DNA of 53,069 nucleotides from Spirochaetaceae bacterium. GTDB taxonomy: Bacteria; Spirochaetota; Spirochaetia; Treponematales; Treponemataceae. Where the stretch lies: positions 1 to 53,069 of the forward strand of contig JAGAOP010000023.1 of the NCBI GenBank assembly GCA_017623685.1. The letters run 5' to 3'. The position numbers and the translations under genes were made by a program. This document shows positions 1 to 8,417 of the stretch, one piece after another (the stretch's first letter is position 1; the number at the start of each line of letters is the position of its first letter). The notes under the pieces were generated by a model that was not told where the DNA came from, made no database searches, and saw only the letters and a list, made by a program, of their open reading frames with translations.

Positions 1-1
1 T

Positions 2-88
2 AACTATCCAAGAAAAATACTTAATGGCTCAACGCCTGAAATGGAACTTCAAAAATATATGGGCAAAAAATTTAAGATTCCCATATAA
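2..88 (+). pseudogene. C-terminal tail of a possible IS30-like transposase (partial)
   Basis: The window opens inside a reading frame of 28 residues that ends in TAA. The tail contains PRKILNGSTPE, which resembles the arginine-rich PRKxLxxxTP segment near the C-terminus of IS30-type DDE transposases. The catalytic part would lie left of the window, so whether the gene is intact cannot be seen. The 40 bases after the stop could hold the right inverted repeat, but I cannot identify one without the other end. The identification rests on a very short stretch. Confidence 0.35.
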
Positions 89-134
89 AAAACATCATCA
101 GTTCATTGAAACTGGCGACATTACTATTTACAAG

Positions 135-599
135 TTACCTATCTCTTTTTTTGTATTGCTTAATTATTGAACGAATAATTCGTCCAAGAGAAGATGTTAA
201 AGCAATGGCCAAAGCAATAGCACCAGCGGAAAGCAAAGCAGATAAACCTAAAGGAAGAGCTTTTGCCAAATCCCCAGTAACAGCCGCTCTCATTGTTTGA
301 AACATACCTCCACCTGGAACTAAAGGCAACAAACCAGGAACTAGATATACGGTAGTAGGATTTTTTATAAAATAGGCTAAAATTTCTGATAGAACAGAAA
401 CAGCCATGGCACCCCAAAAAAATGATTCTGTACCAGCAACCCCAGAGTCAGGAATAAGCATTGTGTAAACACCCCAACCTATTCCTCCTACAAAAGCACC
501 CCAAGCTATATCGTAACGACTTATATTTAAGCAAAAAGACAGAGCTGCAGAAGCCCCAGCTCCTAAAAAAGCTGCTTTTAAAACTTCAACTAAAAACAT
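135..599 (-). CDS. ThrE-type exporter, small subunit (YjjB/DUF3815-like)
   Basis: This is a small integral membrane protein with about four to five hydrophobic segments. The glycine-rich core (GAFVGGIGWGVYTML, then VPGLLPLVPGGGMFQTMRA) is typical of the C-terminal half of ThrE threonine/serine or dicarboxylate exporters. The ATG at 599 is chosen because the longer frame to 620 adds only seven residues inside the upstream gene. It overlaps the end of the upstream partner by 14 bases, so the two are almost certainly translated together as a two-component version of ThrE. The substrate cannot be told from sequence. Confidence 0.85.
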   Translation of the reverse strand: MFLVEVLKAAFLGAGASAALSFCLNISRYDIAWGAFVGGIGWGVYTMLIPDSGVAGTESFFWGAMAVSVLSEILAYFIKNPTTVYLVPGLLPLVPGGGMFQTMRAAVTGDLAKALPLGLSALLSAGAIALAIALTSSLGRIIRSIIKQYKKRDR

Positions 600-1362
600 T
601 TGAAAACACCAATATACCAAATGCTGCCCCTACAGAAAGGCCAGCGGCAACCATAAAAGCATCCACAAGACGAGCAGTTCCAGCCATAAGGTCACCAGAA
701 ATTAAATCTCGAATAGCATTAACTATTGCCATACCTGGTACAACTTGCATAAGAACTGCCGTCATTACTGTAACAGAAGATTGCAAAAAACCAAAAACTA
801 AAGCAGTTTCACAAAGAGAAGAAATAAACATACCAGATAAAACAGAAGAAATAAAACTGTTAAGTTTAAATTTTCCTAGCAATATTAATACTACTCTTAA
901 AAATGCACCAATAACAAAGCCTACAATTCCTTCATAAAAATTTGCTCCAAACATTAAAGCAAAAAAAAAGGCACTAAAACCAGCCATAATTACAAGCAAA
1001 CTAGGTTTATGTTCAGGCTTTTGACTAATTTTATCTAAAAGTCGTTCTGCCTGTTGTGGAGAAGTTTTCTTCTCTCTAGCAACAAGGCGACGACTTAAAT
1101 CATTCACTAAAGCAATTTTTGTAAGGTTTACAGTACGAGTTGTAATACGACGCATGGAAGTATGGCAAACATTGTTTTCATCTGAAATAGACAAAATAAC
1201 CACTGTGGGAGTTACAAAGGCATGAGCATCTATGGCACCTAAGGAATGAGCGACACGAACACAGGTCTCTTCTGCTCGATAGGTTTCTCCGCCATTTTCT
1301 AGAATTAAAGCTCCTGCTTTTATGGAAATATCCATAATATCATTAATTGATATTTCACTCAT
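586..1362 (-). CDS. ThrE-type exporter, large subunit (YjjP/DUF1212-like)
   Basis: This 258-residue protein has a cytoplasmic N-terminal region of about 110 residues followed by about five membrane segments. Near the end lies PGMAIVNAIRDLISGDLMAG, the signature of the ThrE/YjjP family. In other bacteria members of the family export threonine, serine or succinate, and the two halves occur either fused or as adjacent genes as here. It is the first gene of a two-gene operon read leftwards. It diverges from the isocitrate dehydrogenase gene across a 96-bp AT-rich spacer. The start ATG at 1362 is the first in frame. Confidence 0.88.
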   Translation of the reverse strand: MSEISINDIMDISIKAGALILENGGETYRAEETCVRVAHSLGAIDAHAFVTPTVVILSISDENNVCHTSMRRITTRTVNLTKIALVNDLSRRLVAREKKTSPQQAERLLDKISQKPEHKPSLLVIMAGFSAFFFALMFGANFYEGIVGFVIGAFLRVVLILLGKFKLNSFISSVLSGMFISSLCETALVFGFLQSSVTVMTAVLMQVVPGMAIVNAIRDLISGDLMAGTARLVDAFMVAAGLSVGAAFGILVFSNVFS

Positions 1363-1399
1363 TTAATAAATATAAGCACAAATTAAATAATATTTCAAC

Positions 1400-1428
1400 T
1401 TGAATAACTATTAATAATATTATAAAAT
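1400..1428 (+). promoter_or_regulatory. Sigma-70-type promoter upstream of icd
   Basis: TTGAAT at 1400-1405 and TAAAAT at 1423-1428 are separated by 17 bases and lie 30 bases ahead of the icd start. The surroundings are very AT-rich, so chance matches are possible. Confidence 0.45.
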
Positions 1429-1458
1429 TATTCTAAGTTATTCTTTAGAGGTAGAAAA

Positions 1459-2673
1459 ATGCAAAAAATTTCTATGAAAAATGCCATCGCCGAGCTTGAC
1501 GGCGACGAAATGACAAGAATTTTATGGAAAGTTATTAAAGAAAAACTTTTAGAACCTTATATTGAACTTAAAACTGAATATTTTGACTTAGGTTTAAAAG
1601 AAAGAGATGATTCAAACGACGAAATAACTTTTGAAGCAGCAAAAGCAATTAAAAGGCTTGGAGTTGGAGTAAAATGTGCTACAATTACTTCAAATGCTGC
1701 AAGAAAAGAAGAATATAACCTTAAACATTTAACTCCAAGTCCAAATGGCATAATTCGTGCTGAACTTGATGGAACGGTTTTTAGAAAACCAATAATTCTA
1801 AGCAATGTAAAAGGAACAGTTTCCTGTTGGAAAAAGCCCTTAATCCTAGGTCGCCATGCATACGGAGATGTTTACAAAAACTGCGAAATTGCAGTTCCTG
1901 GAGCTGGCAAGGCAGAACTTGTTTTTACCGCAGAAGATGGAACTGAAATAAGAAAAACTATTATGGACATGAAAGGTCCTGGTATAATTCAAGGAATTCA
2001 TAATACAGACAAGTCCATCGAAAGTTTTGCTCGTTGCTGCTTTTTTTACGGACTTTCAGAAAAAGTAGATGTTTGGTTTGCAACAAAAGATACAATTAGC
2101 AAAACCTACGACGGTCGTTTTAAAGAAATTTTTCAAGAAGTTTTCGACAAAGAATTTAAAGCTGATTTTGAAAAAGCTAACTTGCAATATTTTTATACAC
2201 TTATCGATGACGCTGTTGCAAGAGTAATGCAAAGTTCAGGTGGGTTCCTCTGGGCTTGTAAAAATTACGACGGAGACGTTATGAGCGACATGGTAGCTTC
2301 TGCTAGTGGAAGCCTCGCCATGATGACAAGTGTTCTTGTTTCACCTGATGGAGTTTTTGAATACGAAGCTGCCCATGGAACAGTACAGCGACATTATTAT
2401 CGCTATCTAAAAGGCGAAAAAACATCAACTAACCCTGTAGCCTTAATTTTTGCTTGGACTGGGGCATTAGCAAAACGAGGACAGTTAGATGGAAATCCAG
2501 AATTAACTCAGTTTGCTCAAGACCTAGAAAAAGCAACTCTAAACACCATTGAATCTGGAATTATGACAGGCGACTTAGCTAAAATTGCTAATCCTGCCCC
2601 AAAACAAGTTTTAGACTCCTGGGAATTTATTGATGCAATTGTGGCAGAACTAAATAAGACTTATAAAAAATAA
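1459..2673 (+). CDS. icd: NADP-dependent isocitrate dehydrogenase, type II (homodimeric)
   Basis: The enzyme oxidatively decarboxylates isocitrate to 2-oxoglutarate with NADP+. At 404 residues it matches the homodimeric type II family, common in eukaryotes and a minority of bacteria, rather than the E. coli-type enzyme. Visible family signatures are SPNGIIRAELDGTVFRKPI (substrate site, about residue 93 on), GRHAYGDVYK, KDTISKTYDGRFKEIF, LIDDAVARVMQSSGGFLWAC with the metal-binding aspartates nearby (NYDGDVMSD), and EAAHGTVQRHYYRY with KTSTNPVALIFAWT near the coenzyme site. It probably supplies 2-oxoglutarate and NADPH for glutamate synthesis. A response-regulator gene follows after 17 bases on the same strand. 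Confidence 0.96.
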   Translation: MQKISMKNAIAELDGDEMTRILWKVIKEKLLEPYIELKTEYFDLGLKERDDSNDEITFEAAKAIKRLGVGVKCATITSNAARKEEYNLKHLTPSPNGIIRAELDGTVFRKPIILSNVKGTVSCWKKPLILGRHAYGDVYKNCEIAVPGAGKAELVFTAEDGTEIRKTIMDMKGPGIIQGIHNTDKSIESFARCCFFYGLSEKVDVWFATKDTISKTYDGRFKEIFQEVFDKEFKADFEKANLQYFYTLIDDAVARVMQSSGGFLWACKNYDGDVMSDMVASASGSLAMMTSVLVSPDGVFEYEAAHGTVQRHYYRYLKGEKTSTNPVALIFAWTGALAKRGQLDGNPELTQFAQDLEKATLNTIESGIMTGDLAKIANPAPKQVLDSWEFIDAIVAELNKTYKK

Positions 2674-2690
2674 TTTTTAAGGGAAACAAA

Positions 2691-3710
2691 ATGAAAAACT
2701 CAGGCTTTAAAATTTTATGTGCAGACGACAGTATTGCAATAAGAACCTATTTAGCTGATTTGCTTAAATCATGGAATTTTTCCGTTACAACATGTTCCAG
2801 TGGTAAAGAAGCATGGGAAACATACCTAGCAGACCCTACCTATTCAGTTTTTATCTTGGACTGGGTTATGCCAGAAATGAATGGTCTTGAAACATGTAAA
2901 CTAATTCGTGATTCTCATCAAGAAGGCTACAAATATATTATGATGCTTACAAGCAAGGATTCAACAGAAGATATTGTAGAAGCCTTGGTTTCTGGTGCCG
3001 ATGATTATCTTTCAAAGCCCTTTCATCCAACGGAACTAAAAGCTAGAATTAATACTGCTTATAGAATGTATACCTACGAACAAGAGCAAAAACAAATTGA
3101 ATATAATACTCGACTTGCTTGTTATCAAGCCCTTACTGAATTAGCTGAAGCTAGAGACTATGAAACAGGACAACATTTAAATCGAGTTGCAGCAATGTCA
3201 AAGTTAATTGCAAAAACTATCGGAATGGACAAAACATATCAAGACCAGATAGAAATTTTTGCTCCTATGCATGATATTGGTAAAGTAGGAATTCCAGATG
3301 GAATTCTTCATTTACCACGAAAATTGTCCCCAGAAGAATTTGAAGTAATTAAAACCCATTCAACTGTGGGATATCAAATTCTAAATGGCAAACCTACAAT
3401 GGAAATGGGAGCAGATATTGCTTATGGTCATCATGAAAAATGGAACGGTAAAGGTTATCCTCGAGGAATTGCTGGAGAAGAGATTCCTCTTTCTGCAAGA
3501 ATTGTTTCTATAATTGATGTATACGATGCCTTAAGAGCTGTTCGCCCTTATAAAAAGGCTTATTCCCATGAAGATTCTGTAAACTGTATCTATAGCGACG
3601 AAGGAAAATCCTTTGACCCAAAAATTGTTGCAGCTTTTCGTTCTGTAGAAGGCAAAATTAAAGAACTTTTTGATACTCAATATAAATCTTTTTCAGAAAC
3701 TCCTCATTAA
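2691..3710 (+). CDS. Response regulator with HD-GYP c-di-GMP phosphodiesterase domain
   Basis: Residues 1-125 form a receiver domain. It has an acidic pair (ADD, residues 11-13), the phosphoacceptor Asp57 in FILDWVMPEMNG, and the conserved Lys in LSKPFHP. A short helical linker leads to an HD-GYP domain (about 140-335) with HDIGKVGIPD and HHEKWNGKGYP, so the metal ligands and the GYP triad are present. Proteins of this RpfG-like layout hydrolyse cyclic di-GMP when phosphorylated. No histidine kinase is adjacent. The gene sits 17 bases after icd and may be co-transcribed with it. Its stop lies inside a palindrome shared with murI. Confidence 0.93.
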   Translation: MKNSGFKILCADDSIAIRTYLADLLKSWNFSVTTCSSGKEAWETYLADPTYSVFILDWVMPEMNGLETCKLIRDSHQEGYKYIMMLTSKDSTEDIVEALVSGADDYLSKPFHPTELKARINTAYRMYTYEQEQKQIEYNTRLACYQALTELAEARDYETGQHLNRVAAMSKLIAKTIGMDKTYQDQIEIFAPMHDIGKVGIPDGILHLPRKLSPEEFEVIKTHSTVGYQILNGKPTMEMGADIAYGHHEKWNGKGYPRGIAGEEIPLSARIVSIIDVYDALRAVRPYKKAYSHEDSVNCIYSDEGKSFDPKIVAAFRSVEGKIKELFDTQYKSFSETPH

Positions 3711-3731
3711 AGAATAAATTATTCTTTAATG
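3705..3731. terminator. Bidirectional terminator palindrome between convergent genes
   Basis: A perfect 13-bp inverted repeat centred on 3718 (CATTAAAGAATAA and its complement) includes the stop codons of both convergent genes. It is AT-rich with short T-runs on both sides, so it may act in both directions. Confidence 0.55.
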
Positions 3732-4528
3732 ACTCCTCCAAAGGGAATACCATGTTTTGAACAAAAATCTTGGTAAAATTCTACAGTTGTATTTTTTCGT
3801 GTACCAGTAATAAAAAAGCTACGGTCTTGTATTTCCAAGTCAGATTTCTGATAACTAGTTTTTTTTGAAAAAGCAACTTTAAGAGCTTGCCTAACTACTC
3901 CGTCACGAGAATCAATAACTTGAACTTTTTTGCCAAAAGCTAATTTTATATCCTCAACTACATGAAGAAAATGAGTACAACCTAATATCACGGAATCAAC
4001 TTTCTGGTCATTAAAAAATTCCACAGCTGGAAGAATTGCTTCTTGTCGTTCCTTTTGGGTTGCATGATGCAATTTATTTTCAATGAAAGAAATTAAGTGA
4101 CTATCCCCTCTACACACAACATGACAATCTGATGCATATTTTTTGATTAAATCTTGCGTATAGGAATCTTGAACTGTTCGTTGAGTTGCTAAAAGACCAA
4201 TTCTTTTATTTTTTGTTTTTTCTGCAGCAACTTTTATCGCAGGCACAGTACCTATAAAAGAAGTATCAGGAAATTTTTGTCGCAAGTTTTTTATTGCCAC
4301 AACTGTCATTGTATTACAAGCTAAAACAATGGCCTTAGGATTCCATTTTTTTAAAAGAATTGAAACATTATTTGAAACAGCATTTAATATTTCATCTGCT
4401 GTTTTTTCACCATAAGGGAAATTATAGGTATCTGCAAGATATATACAAGTTGATTCAGGATTACTTTCTTTTAAGTATTCCATATAAGGTAGCCCCCCTA
4501 ATCCTGAATCTAAAAAAATAAAATCCAT
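3719..4528 (-). CDS. murI: Glutamate racemase
   Basis: The enzyme interconverts L- and D-glutamate for peptidoglycan synthesis. The N-terminal DSGLGGLPYMEYL holds the first active-site aspartate. Cys71 in LACNTMT and the second cysteine in ILGCTHF are the two catalytic thiols. The 269-residue length is normal. The gene follows the small zinc-ribbon gene after 15 bases, on the same strand. It converges with the HD-GYP regulator. Confidence 0.95.
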   Translation of the reverse strand: MDFIFLDSGLGGLPYMEYLKESNPESTCIYLADTYNFPYGEKTADEILNAVSNNVSILLKKWNPKAIVLACNTMTVVAIKNLRQKFPDTSFIGTVPAIKVAAEKTKNKRIGLLATQRTVQDSYTQDLIKKYASDCHVVCRGDSHLISFIENKLHHATQKERQEAILPAVEFFNDQKVDSVILGCTHFLHVVEDIKLAFGKKVQVIDSRDGVVRQALKVAFSKKTSYQKSDLEIQDRSFFITGTRKNTTVEFYQDFCSKHGIPFGGVIKE

Positions 4529-4543
4529 ATTACTTCACCAAAA

Positions 4544-4828
4544 CTAAATGTTAAACAATTTATCAAAGGCCGCCTTGGCATCAGATTTTGAAAGATTATC
4601 TTTTACGCTTCCAGAAAAAGTCTTTGCAATAGAAAACCATTCGCAAAAATTGCTACGTTCTTTGTCCACAACTAATTCATCCACTGTTTCATGGCAATCG
4701 TAATGAGAACCAGGAGAATAAAAGCGGCAGTTTCGGCAACTATGCAAATCTACTCCACAAACGGGGCAGACAGAAGAACGAAAAACTGAAATTGAATCAT
4801 CTATAGGATTTAAACATTTCCAACACAT
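4544..4828 (-). CDS. Small zinc-ribbon protein, function unknown
   Basis: This 94-residue protein carries CWKCLNP, CPVCGVDLHSCRNC and further Cys/His (SHYDCHE, NFCEW), enough ligands for two zinc knuckles. I do not recognise a named family. The pattern resembles small cytoplasmic zinc-ribbon proteins found in spirochaetes. The C-terminal third is charged and helical. It is the first gene of a probable operon with murI. It diverges from the pentapeptide-repeat gene, with 52 bases between the starts. Confidence 0.8.
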   Translation of the reverse strand: MCWKCLNPIDDSISVFRSSVCPVCGVDLHSCRNCRFYSPGSHYDCHETVDELVVDKERSNFCEWFSIAKTFSGSVKDNLSKSDAKAAFDKLFNI

Positions 4829-4880
4829 ACTTTAATAATAACCATTTGACTAATCCTGTGCAATGCCCTAAACTATAAAT

Positions 4881-5510
4881 ATGTTTGAACAGAACACTTG
4901 TCTTCACCCATCATGTCAACGCTCTGCCCTGTCATTAATTGACCCAGAGGGGAATCTTACAGATCAGCCCAATTACTGCTTAAAGCATATGCCTGATCCG
5001 GAAGCTGCAAAAAATGCAGTATACGAATATATTTGTTCCCATAAAAAAATCATTGGGCTAAATGCCTGTGGAATTACTTTTACCGATATAAATTTAACTG
5101 ATAAGAGATTTTATGGTTGTAATTTTCAATATTGTACATTTAGCAACTTACACTCTGAATTTTTTAGAGCTCGAATGTCTTTTTTTGACTTTTCCTTGTT
5201 TTCTGATTGCAACTTACTTCAGTCGAATTTACAGTTTTCTTCATTTGCTGGTTCAACCTTTTCCCACGTTCTTTTTACAGGTTCAGAATTAGTTCACAAT
5301 AATTTCAGTGGTATTACTTCATATCAATCTTCCTTTGATGACTCAGATTTATACAATTCAAGGTTTATTTGTGCAAACTTAATTGATACATCTTTTAGAA
5401 ATTGTAATATAAAAAAAACAATTTTTCATAATATCCAACAACAGAATATTTCTTTTAAACTTTCTAATACTAGGGAAGCTGATTTTTCTAAAATCGAGGA
5501 AATAAAATGA
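4881..5510 (+). CDS. Pentapeptide-repeat protein with N-terminal Cys/His cluster
   Basis: From about residue 66 to the end the protein is a run of degenerate pentapeptide repeats with F or L at the central position (for example FYGCNFQYCTF, SNLQFSSFAGSTF, DSDLYNSRF). This predicts a right-handed quadrilateral beta helix. The first 40 residues carry C7, C12, C33 and H36, which could bind zinc. Known pentapeptide proteins include gyrase-protecting DNA mimics and scaffold proteins; this sequence does not show which. It overlaps the next gene by four bases (ATGA), so the two are translationally coupled. Confidence 0.85.
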   Translation: MFEQNTCLHPSCQRSALSLIDPEGNLTDQPNYCLKHMPDPEAAKNAVYEYICSHKKIIGLNACGITFTDINLTDKRFYGCNFQYCTFSNLHSEFFRARMSFFDFSLFSDCNLLQSNLQFSSFAGSTFSHVLFTGSELVHNNFSGITSYQSSFDDSDLYNSRFICANLIDTSFRNCNIKKTIFHNIQQQNISFKLSNTREADFSKIEEIK

Positions 5511-6088
5511 AAATTTATTTTAACCTAAACCTAGAAGGATTTTCAAACTGTTATGTAATTACTAACGAAAAAAACATGGAAGCAGTTATAATTGATCCGG
5601 GAAAAATTACAAAAGAAATATTACAACAAATCGAAGGTGGGCCATTTAATCTAACTGCAGTTCTAATAACCCACAATCACGAAAGCCATATACGTGGGTT
5701 GCCTACTTTAAAAAAAATATATACTCCAAAAGTTTTTGCAGCAGATTATGACTTAGCAGGTTCTTCTGAAACAATATTAAAAGGGGATGGAATAATTAAA
5801 ATTGCAGGTTTAACCATTGGATACATGGCAGTTTCTGGTCACTCAGCAGATTCTTTGGCATATAAAATTGGTCGAACCATTTTTATAGGGGATGCCTTAA
5901 CCTCTGGAATTGTAGGTAGCACAAACAGTAACTATGCTCGACGAACTTTGATTTCAAATCTTCAAACAAAAATATTATCACAACAGGATGACATAATTCT
6001 TATGCCTGGACATGGTCCCCCTGTTTCTGTGGCAGCAGAACGAAAATATAATCCAGCGTTTCAAAATTTGCCAAAAACTATCTTGTAA
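5507..6088 (+). CDS. Metallo-beta-lactamase-fold hydrolase with altered metal motif
   Basis: This 193-residue protein has the glyoxalase-II-like layout: an N-terminal strand ending in VIIDPG, the metal-binding loop THNHESHIRGL, then SGHSADSL, the bridging aspartate region FIGDAL, and the last histidine in MPGHGP. The usual loop is THxHxDH; here the aspartate is serine, so the second metal site lacks a ligand. Relatives hydrolyse thioesters such as S-lactoylglutathione or other small esters. The substrate here is unknown and activity may be changed. Its 3' end overlaps the convergent lipoprotein gene by 11 bases. Confidence 0.87.
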   Translation: MKIYFNLNLEGFSNCYVITNEKNMEAVIIDPGKITKEILQQIEGGPFNLTAVLITHNHESHIRGLPTLKKIYTPKVFAADYDLAGSSETILKGDGIIKIAGLTIGYMAVSGHSADSLAYKIGRTIFIGDALTSGIVGSTNSNYARRTLISNLQTKILSQQDDIILMPGHGPPVSVAAERKYNPAFQNLPKTIL

Positions 6089-7853
6089 CAAGAGCTATTC
6101 GTCCTGCTTCCATACCCCAACGCTTAAAAACATAATCGCTTATTCTCTGAGATGCTTCCATAAAGCCTTGACCCTTTGTTTCTGTAACATAGGCACTTAA
6201 AATAGGTTCCTCTCGCAACATAGAACCACGTTGCGCAAGATTATCAGCGAAATAAGAGCCAGTTCTGACAACTGATTGTTGCATCATATAAGCCATAAAT
6301 TCATTTTGAATTAAATAAGTATCTTCAATGTTATAGTTTAAACTAGCTTGAATTTGGAAATATCGTAAAAGAAATTGAATACTATCCTTATCCGAAGAAT
6401 TATAAATTTTAGCAACTTCATCTCTAAAAGCAGAATCTACAAAATACAAACCATGAAAACCTTCGTGAACAACAAAAGTATAGCGTAAATACATAGCAGA
6501 TTCTTGCGAAATAGAAATAATCGCACCATATCCTGGTGAATAAGCAAGGATTTCATTATCTTGTATCACAGGTAGAATTATTTTGTTGTAAACAAGAATG
6601 TCACACAAAAGTTTTTCTTTTTCGTTCAATGGAAAGTTTGTTTTTAAAGCTAAGGTAAAAAAATCAGCCAAAGTTTCTGCCCTATAATCATGGGCATTAA
6701 AACCATGTTGATTTTTTATTTCAGAATCTGAGGCTAAAGTTCCAACATAACCTGTTTTTTCTGTAAAAAATGCCAACCGCTTAAAAAAATCATCTTGAAT
6801 TTTATAATTTGCTGTGTCAAAGAATAAAATTCCTGGAAATTGTTCCCATTGAAACAACTCATATTCTTTATTACGCCAAGAACTTTGTGACCAAAGAGGT
6901 ATCATTCCTGGATCTGTATTTAATGGGGCAAGAACCCTACCCTGTGAATCTAAGGATGAATCTTGATATTTCATAGTTATAGCAACAATTTCTTTACCTA
7001 CATTATCTGAAACAACTGGTGCAAAGGGTGTTTCTAAAGCACAACAATGTAATGAATAGTTATTGTGATTTTGTACTCTACGAATAAAAATTTCTTCTTT
7101 GCCAATATTTATTGATAAACGCTGTTGTTCTTTAGGTGAAGAATAAGTTTTTTCTAAAGGTTGCAACTTAATTGAAATAATTGGACGCCTACCCTTTGTT
7201 TTTATTTCATCAAAAAATAAATATCCAACATTAGAAAAATCAGTTACACTTTGTAAATTACCTAAAGAAATATTTCCCCCTTCTTGTGGCAAAAAATATT
7301 CTGGAACAGATGAAGAAATATCAAAACCTAGTTGTCCTAAAACCATAGAAGCATTTTCTACTAAAAGCGGAACTGTGGAATAAACAAAAAATCCTTTTAG
7401 GCTAGAAACACTTTCAGCAGGAACTGTCATGGCAACAGAAAAAATATTTGAGCCAGAATTAATTTCTCCTGTAACAATAGGTCGTTCATCTAAAGATTTA
7501 TTTAATTTACCCTTAGATTTAAAATCATTGGGATACAAAAATCCAAAAGCAAACTGACCTAATTTGTCGGTTAAAGATTCTGGATTTGCCACTTTAAGTA
7601 AAACCTTAAAAGAAACAATTCCTAATTCATTAGCTTTATTTTGTATCTGAAAAATATATTCTTCTGGAAAAGAAAAATATGCATAAGAAGAAGATTCTGG
7701 CTTTTTTATAAAAGCGTTTTTTGCATTATTATTCAAAGCAATTATTGGTATTTCATTTTCGCCACAAGTAAACAAAAGAGAACTTTCTTTACTACAAGAA
7801 ACAAAAAGACATAAAAAAATAATAAATACAAAAAAAAGTCTGCGTGTTACCAT
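6078..7853 (-). CDS. Lipoprotein with HExxH motif, putative zinc metallopeptidase
   Basis: The start at 7853 (MVTRRLFFVF) is chosen over an upstream in-frame ATG because it gives a clean lipoprotein signal peptide with Cys20 in the lipobox LFVSC. The mature part is about 570 residues. I do not recognise its N-terminal two thirds, which look beta-rich. Near residue 500 lies VVHEGFHGLYF, an HExxH zinc-binding motif. About 50 residues later NEFMAYMMQQ could supply the third glutamate ligand of a gluzincin. A surface or periplasmic protease is the best guess, not a demonstrated activity. The gene stands alone between a convergent and a divergent neighbour. Confidence 0.75.
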   Translation of the reverse strand: MVTRRLFFVFIIFLCLFVSCSKESSLLFTCGENEIPIIALNNNAKNAFIKKPESSSYAYFSFPEEYIFQIQNKANELGIVSFKVLLKVANPESLTDKLGQFAFGFLYPNDFKSKGKLNKSLDERPIVTGEINSGSNIFSVAMTVPAESVSSLKGFFVYSTVPLLVENASMVLGQLGFDISSSVPEYFLPQEGGNISLGNLQSVTDFSNVGYLFFDEIKTKGRRPIISIKLQPLEKTYSSPKEQQRLSINIGKEEIFIRRVQNHNNYSLHCCALETPFAPVVSDNVGKEIVAITMKYQDSSLDSQGRVLAPLNTDPGMIPLWSQSSWRNKEYELFQWEQFPGILFFDTANYKIQDDFFKRLAFFTEKTGYVGTLASDSEIKNQHGFNAHDYRAETLADFFTLALKTNFPLNEKEKLLCDILVYNKIILPVIQDNEILAYSPGYGAIISISQESAMYLRYTFVVHEGFHGLYFVDSAFRDEVAKIYNSSDKDSIQFLLRYFQIQASLNYNIEDTYLIQNEFMAYMMQQSVVRTGSYFADNLAQRGSMLREEPILSAYVTETKGQGFMEASQRISDYVFKRWGMEAGRIALVTR

Positions 7854-7898
7854 TGTTTTATAGTACACTTTTTTTGGCAAAAACGCTATAGTATTTTT

Positions 7899-8417
7899 AT
7901 GCAGCAGTTTAAATATATGTGTAAAAGTATTATTTTTCACGATACTTTTGAAAGTGATTTGATAACTCAACATAGAAATATTCTAAGCCAATTATCAATA
8001 AAAACAGGAAAACCATTTTTTCCAATTTATCCTTTACACTGCCAGATAGAAACAGAACTTTCCTTAAATCAACTTAAAAATTCAATAAAAAAATGTACTA
8101 TTATGCCACCTAAATATAAAAAAGGACTTTTGTATAGACCTTTATATATAGAATCTTGCAACAAAATTACATCTAAAAATATTTTTTTTCCAGAAATAAC
8201 AGAAACTGCCTTTATTTTTGGTTTAATAAAACCATCTACTCAGAAAACTTCGGACATAGTAAATGAATATTTAAATACCAAAAATATTCAATCTAAAGAC
8301 ATTAGAGTTTTTAGAATATATCAAAGTTCTTATCAAAAAAATGATGAAAAAGAGATTTTATCTTACTCTTGGAAACTTGGAGACTTTACTTGGGTTAAAC
8401 TAAAAACTAACCAATAA
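7899..8417 (+). CDS. Unknown protein, 172 residues
   Basis: The frame is lysine- and isoleucine-rich, has no signal peptide or membrane segment, and gives no recognisable domain. Two short segments (GKPFFPIYPLHCQI near residue 45, and a C-terminal SYSWKLGDFTWVKL) look like folded protein rather than a chance frame. A second ATG at 7917 could also be the start. It diverges from the lipoprotein gene with 45 bases between starts, and its last 11 bases overlap cysK in convergent orientation. Confidence 0.6.
   Translation: MQQFKYMCKSIIFHDTFESDLITQHRNILSQLSIKTGKPFFPIYPLHCQIETELSLNQLKNSIKKCTIMPPKYKKGLLYRPLYIESCNKITSKNIFFPEITETAFIFGLIKPSTQKTSDIVNEYLNTKNIQSKDIRVFRIYQSSYQKNDEKEILSYSWKLGDFTWVKLKTNQ

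Noticed and set aside
461..937. Plus-strand frame of 158 codons
   Set aside because: It lies opposite the two ThrE genes, has a low-complexity lysine/leucine and threonine-rich translation and no ribosome-binding site.
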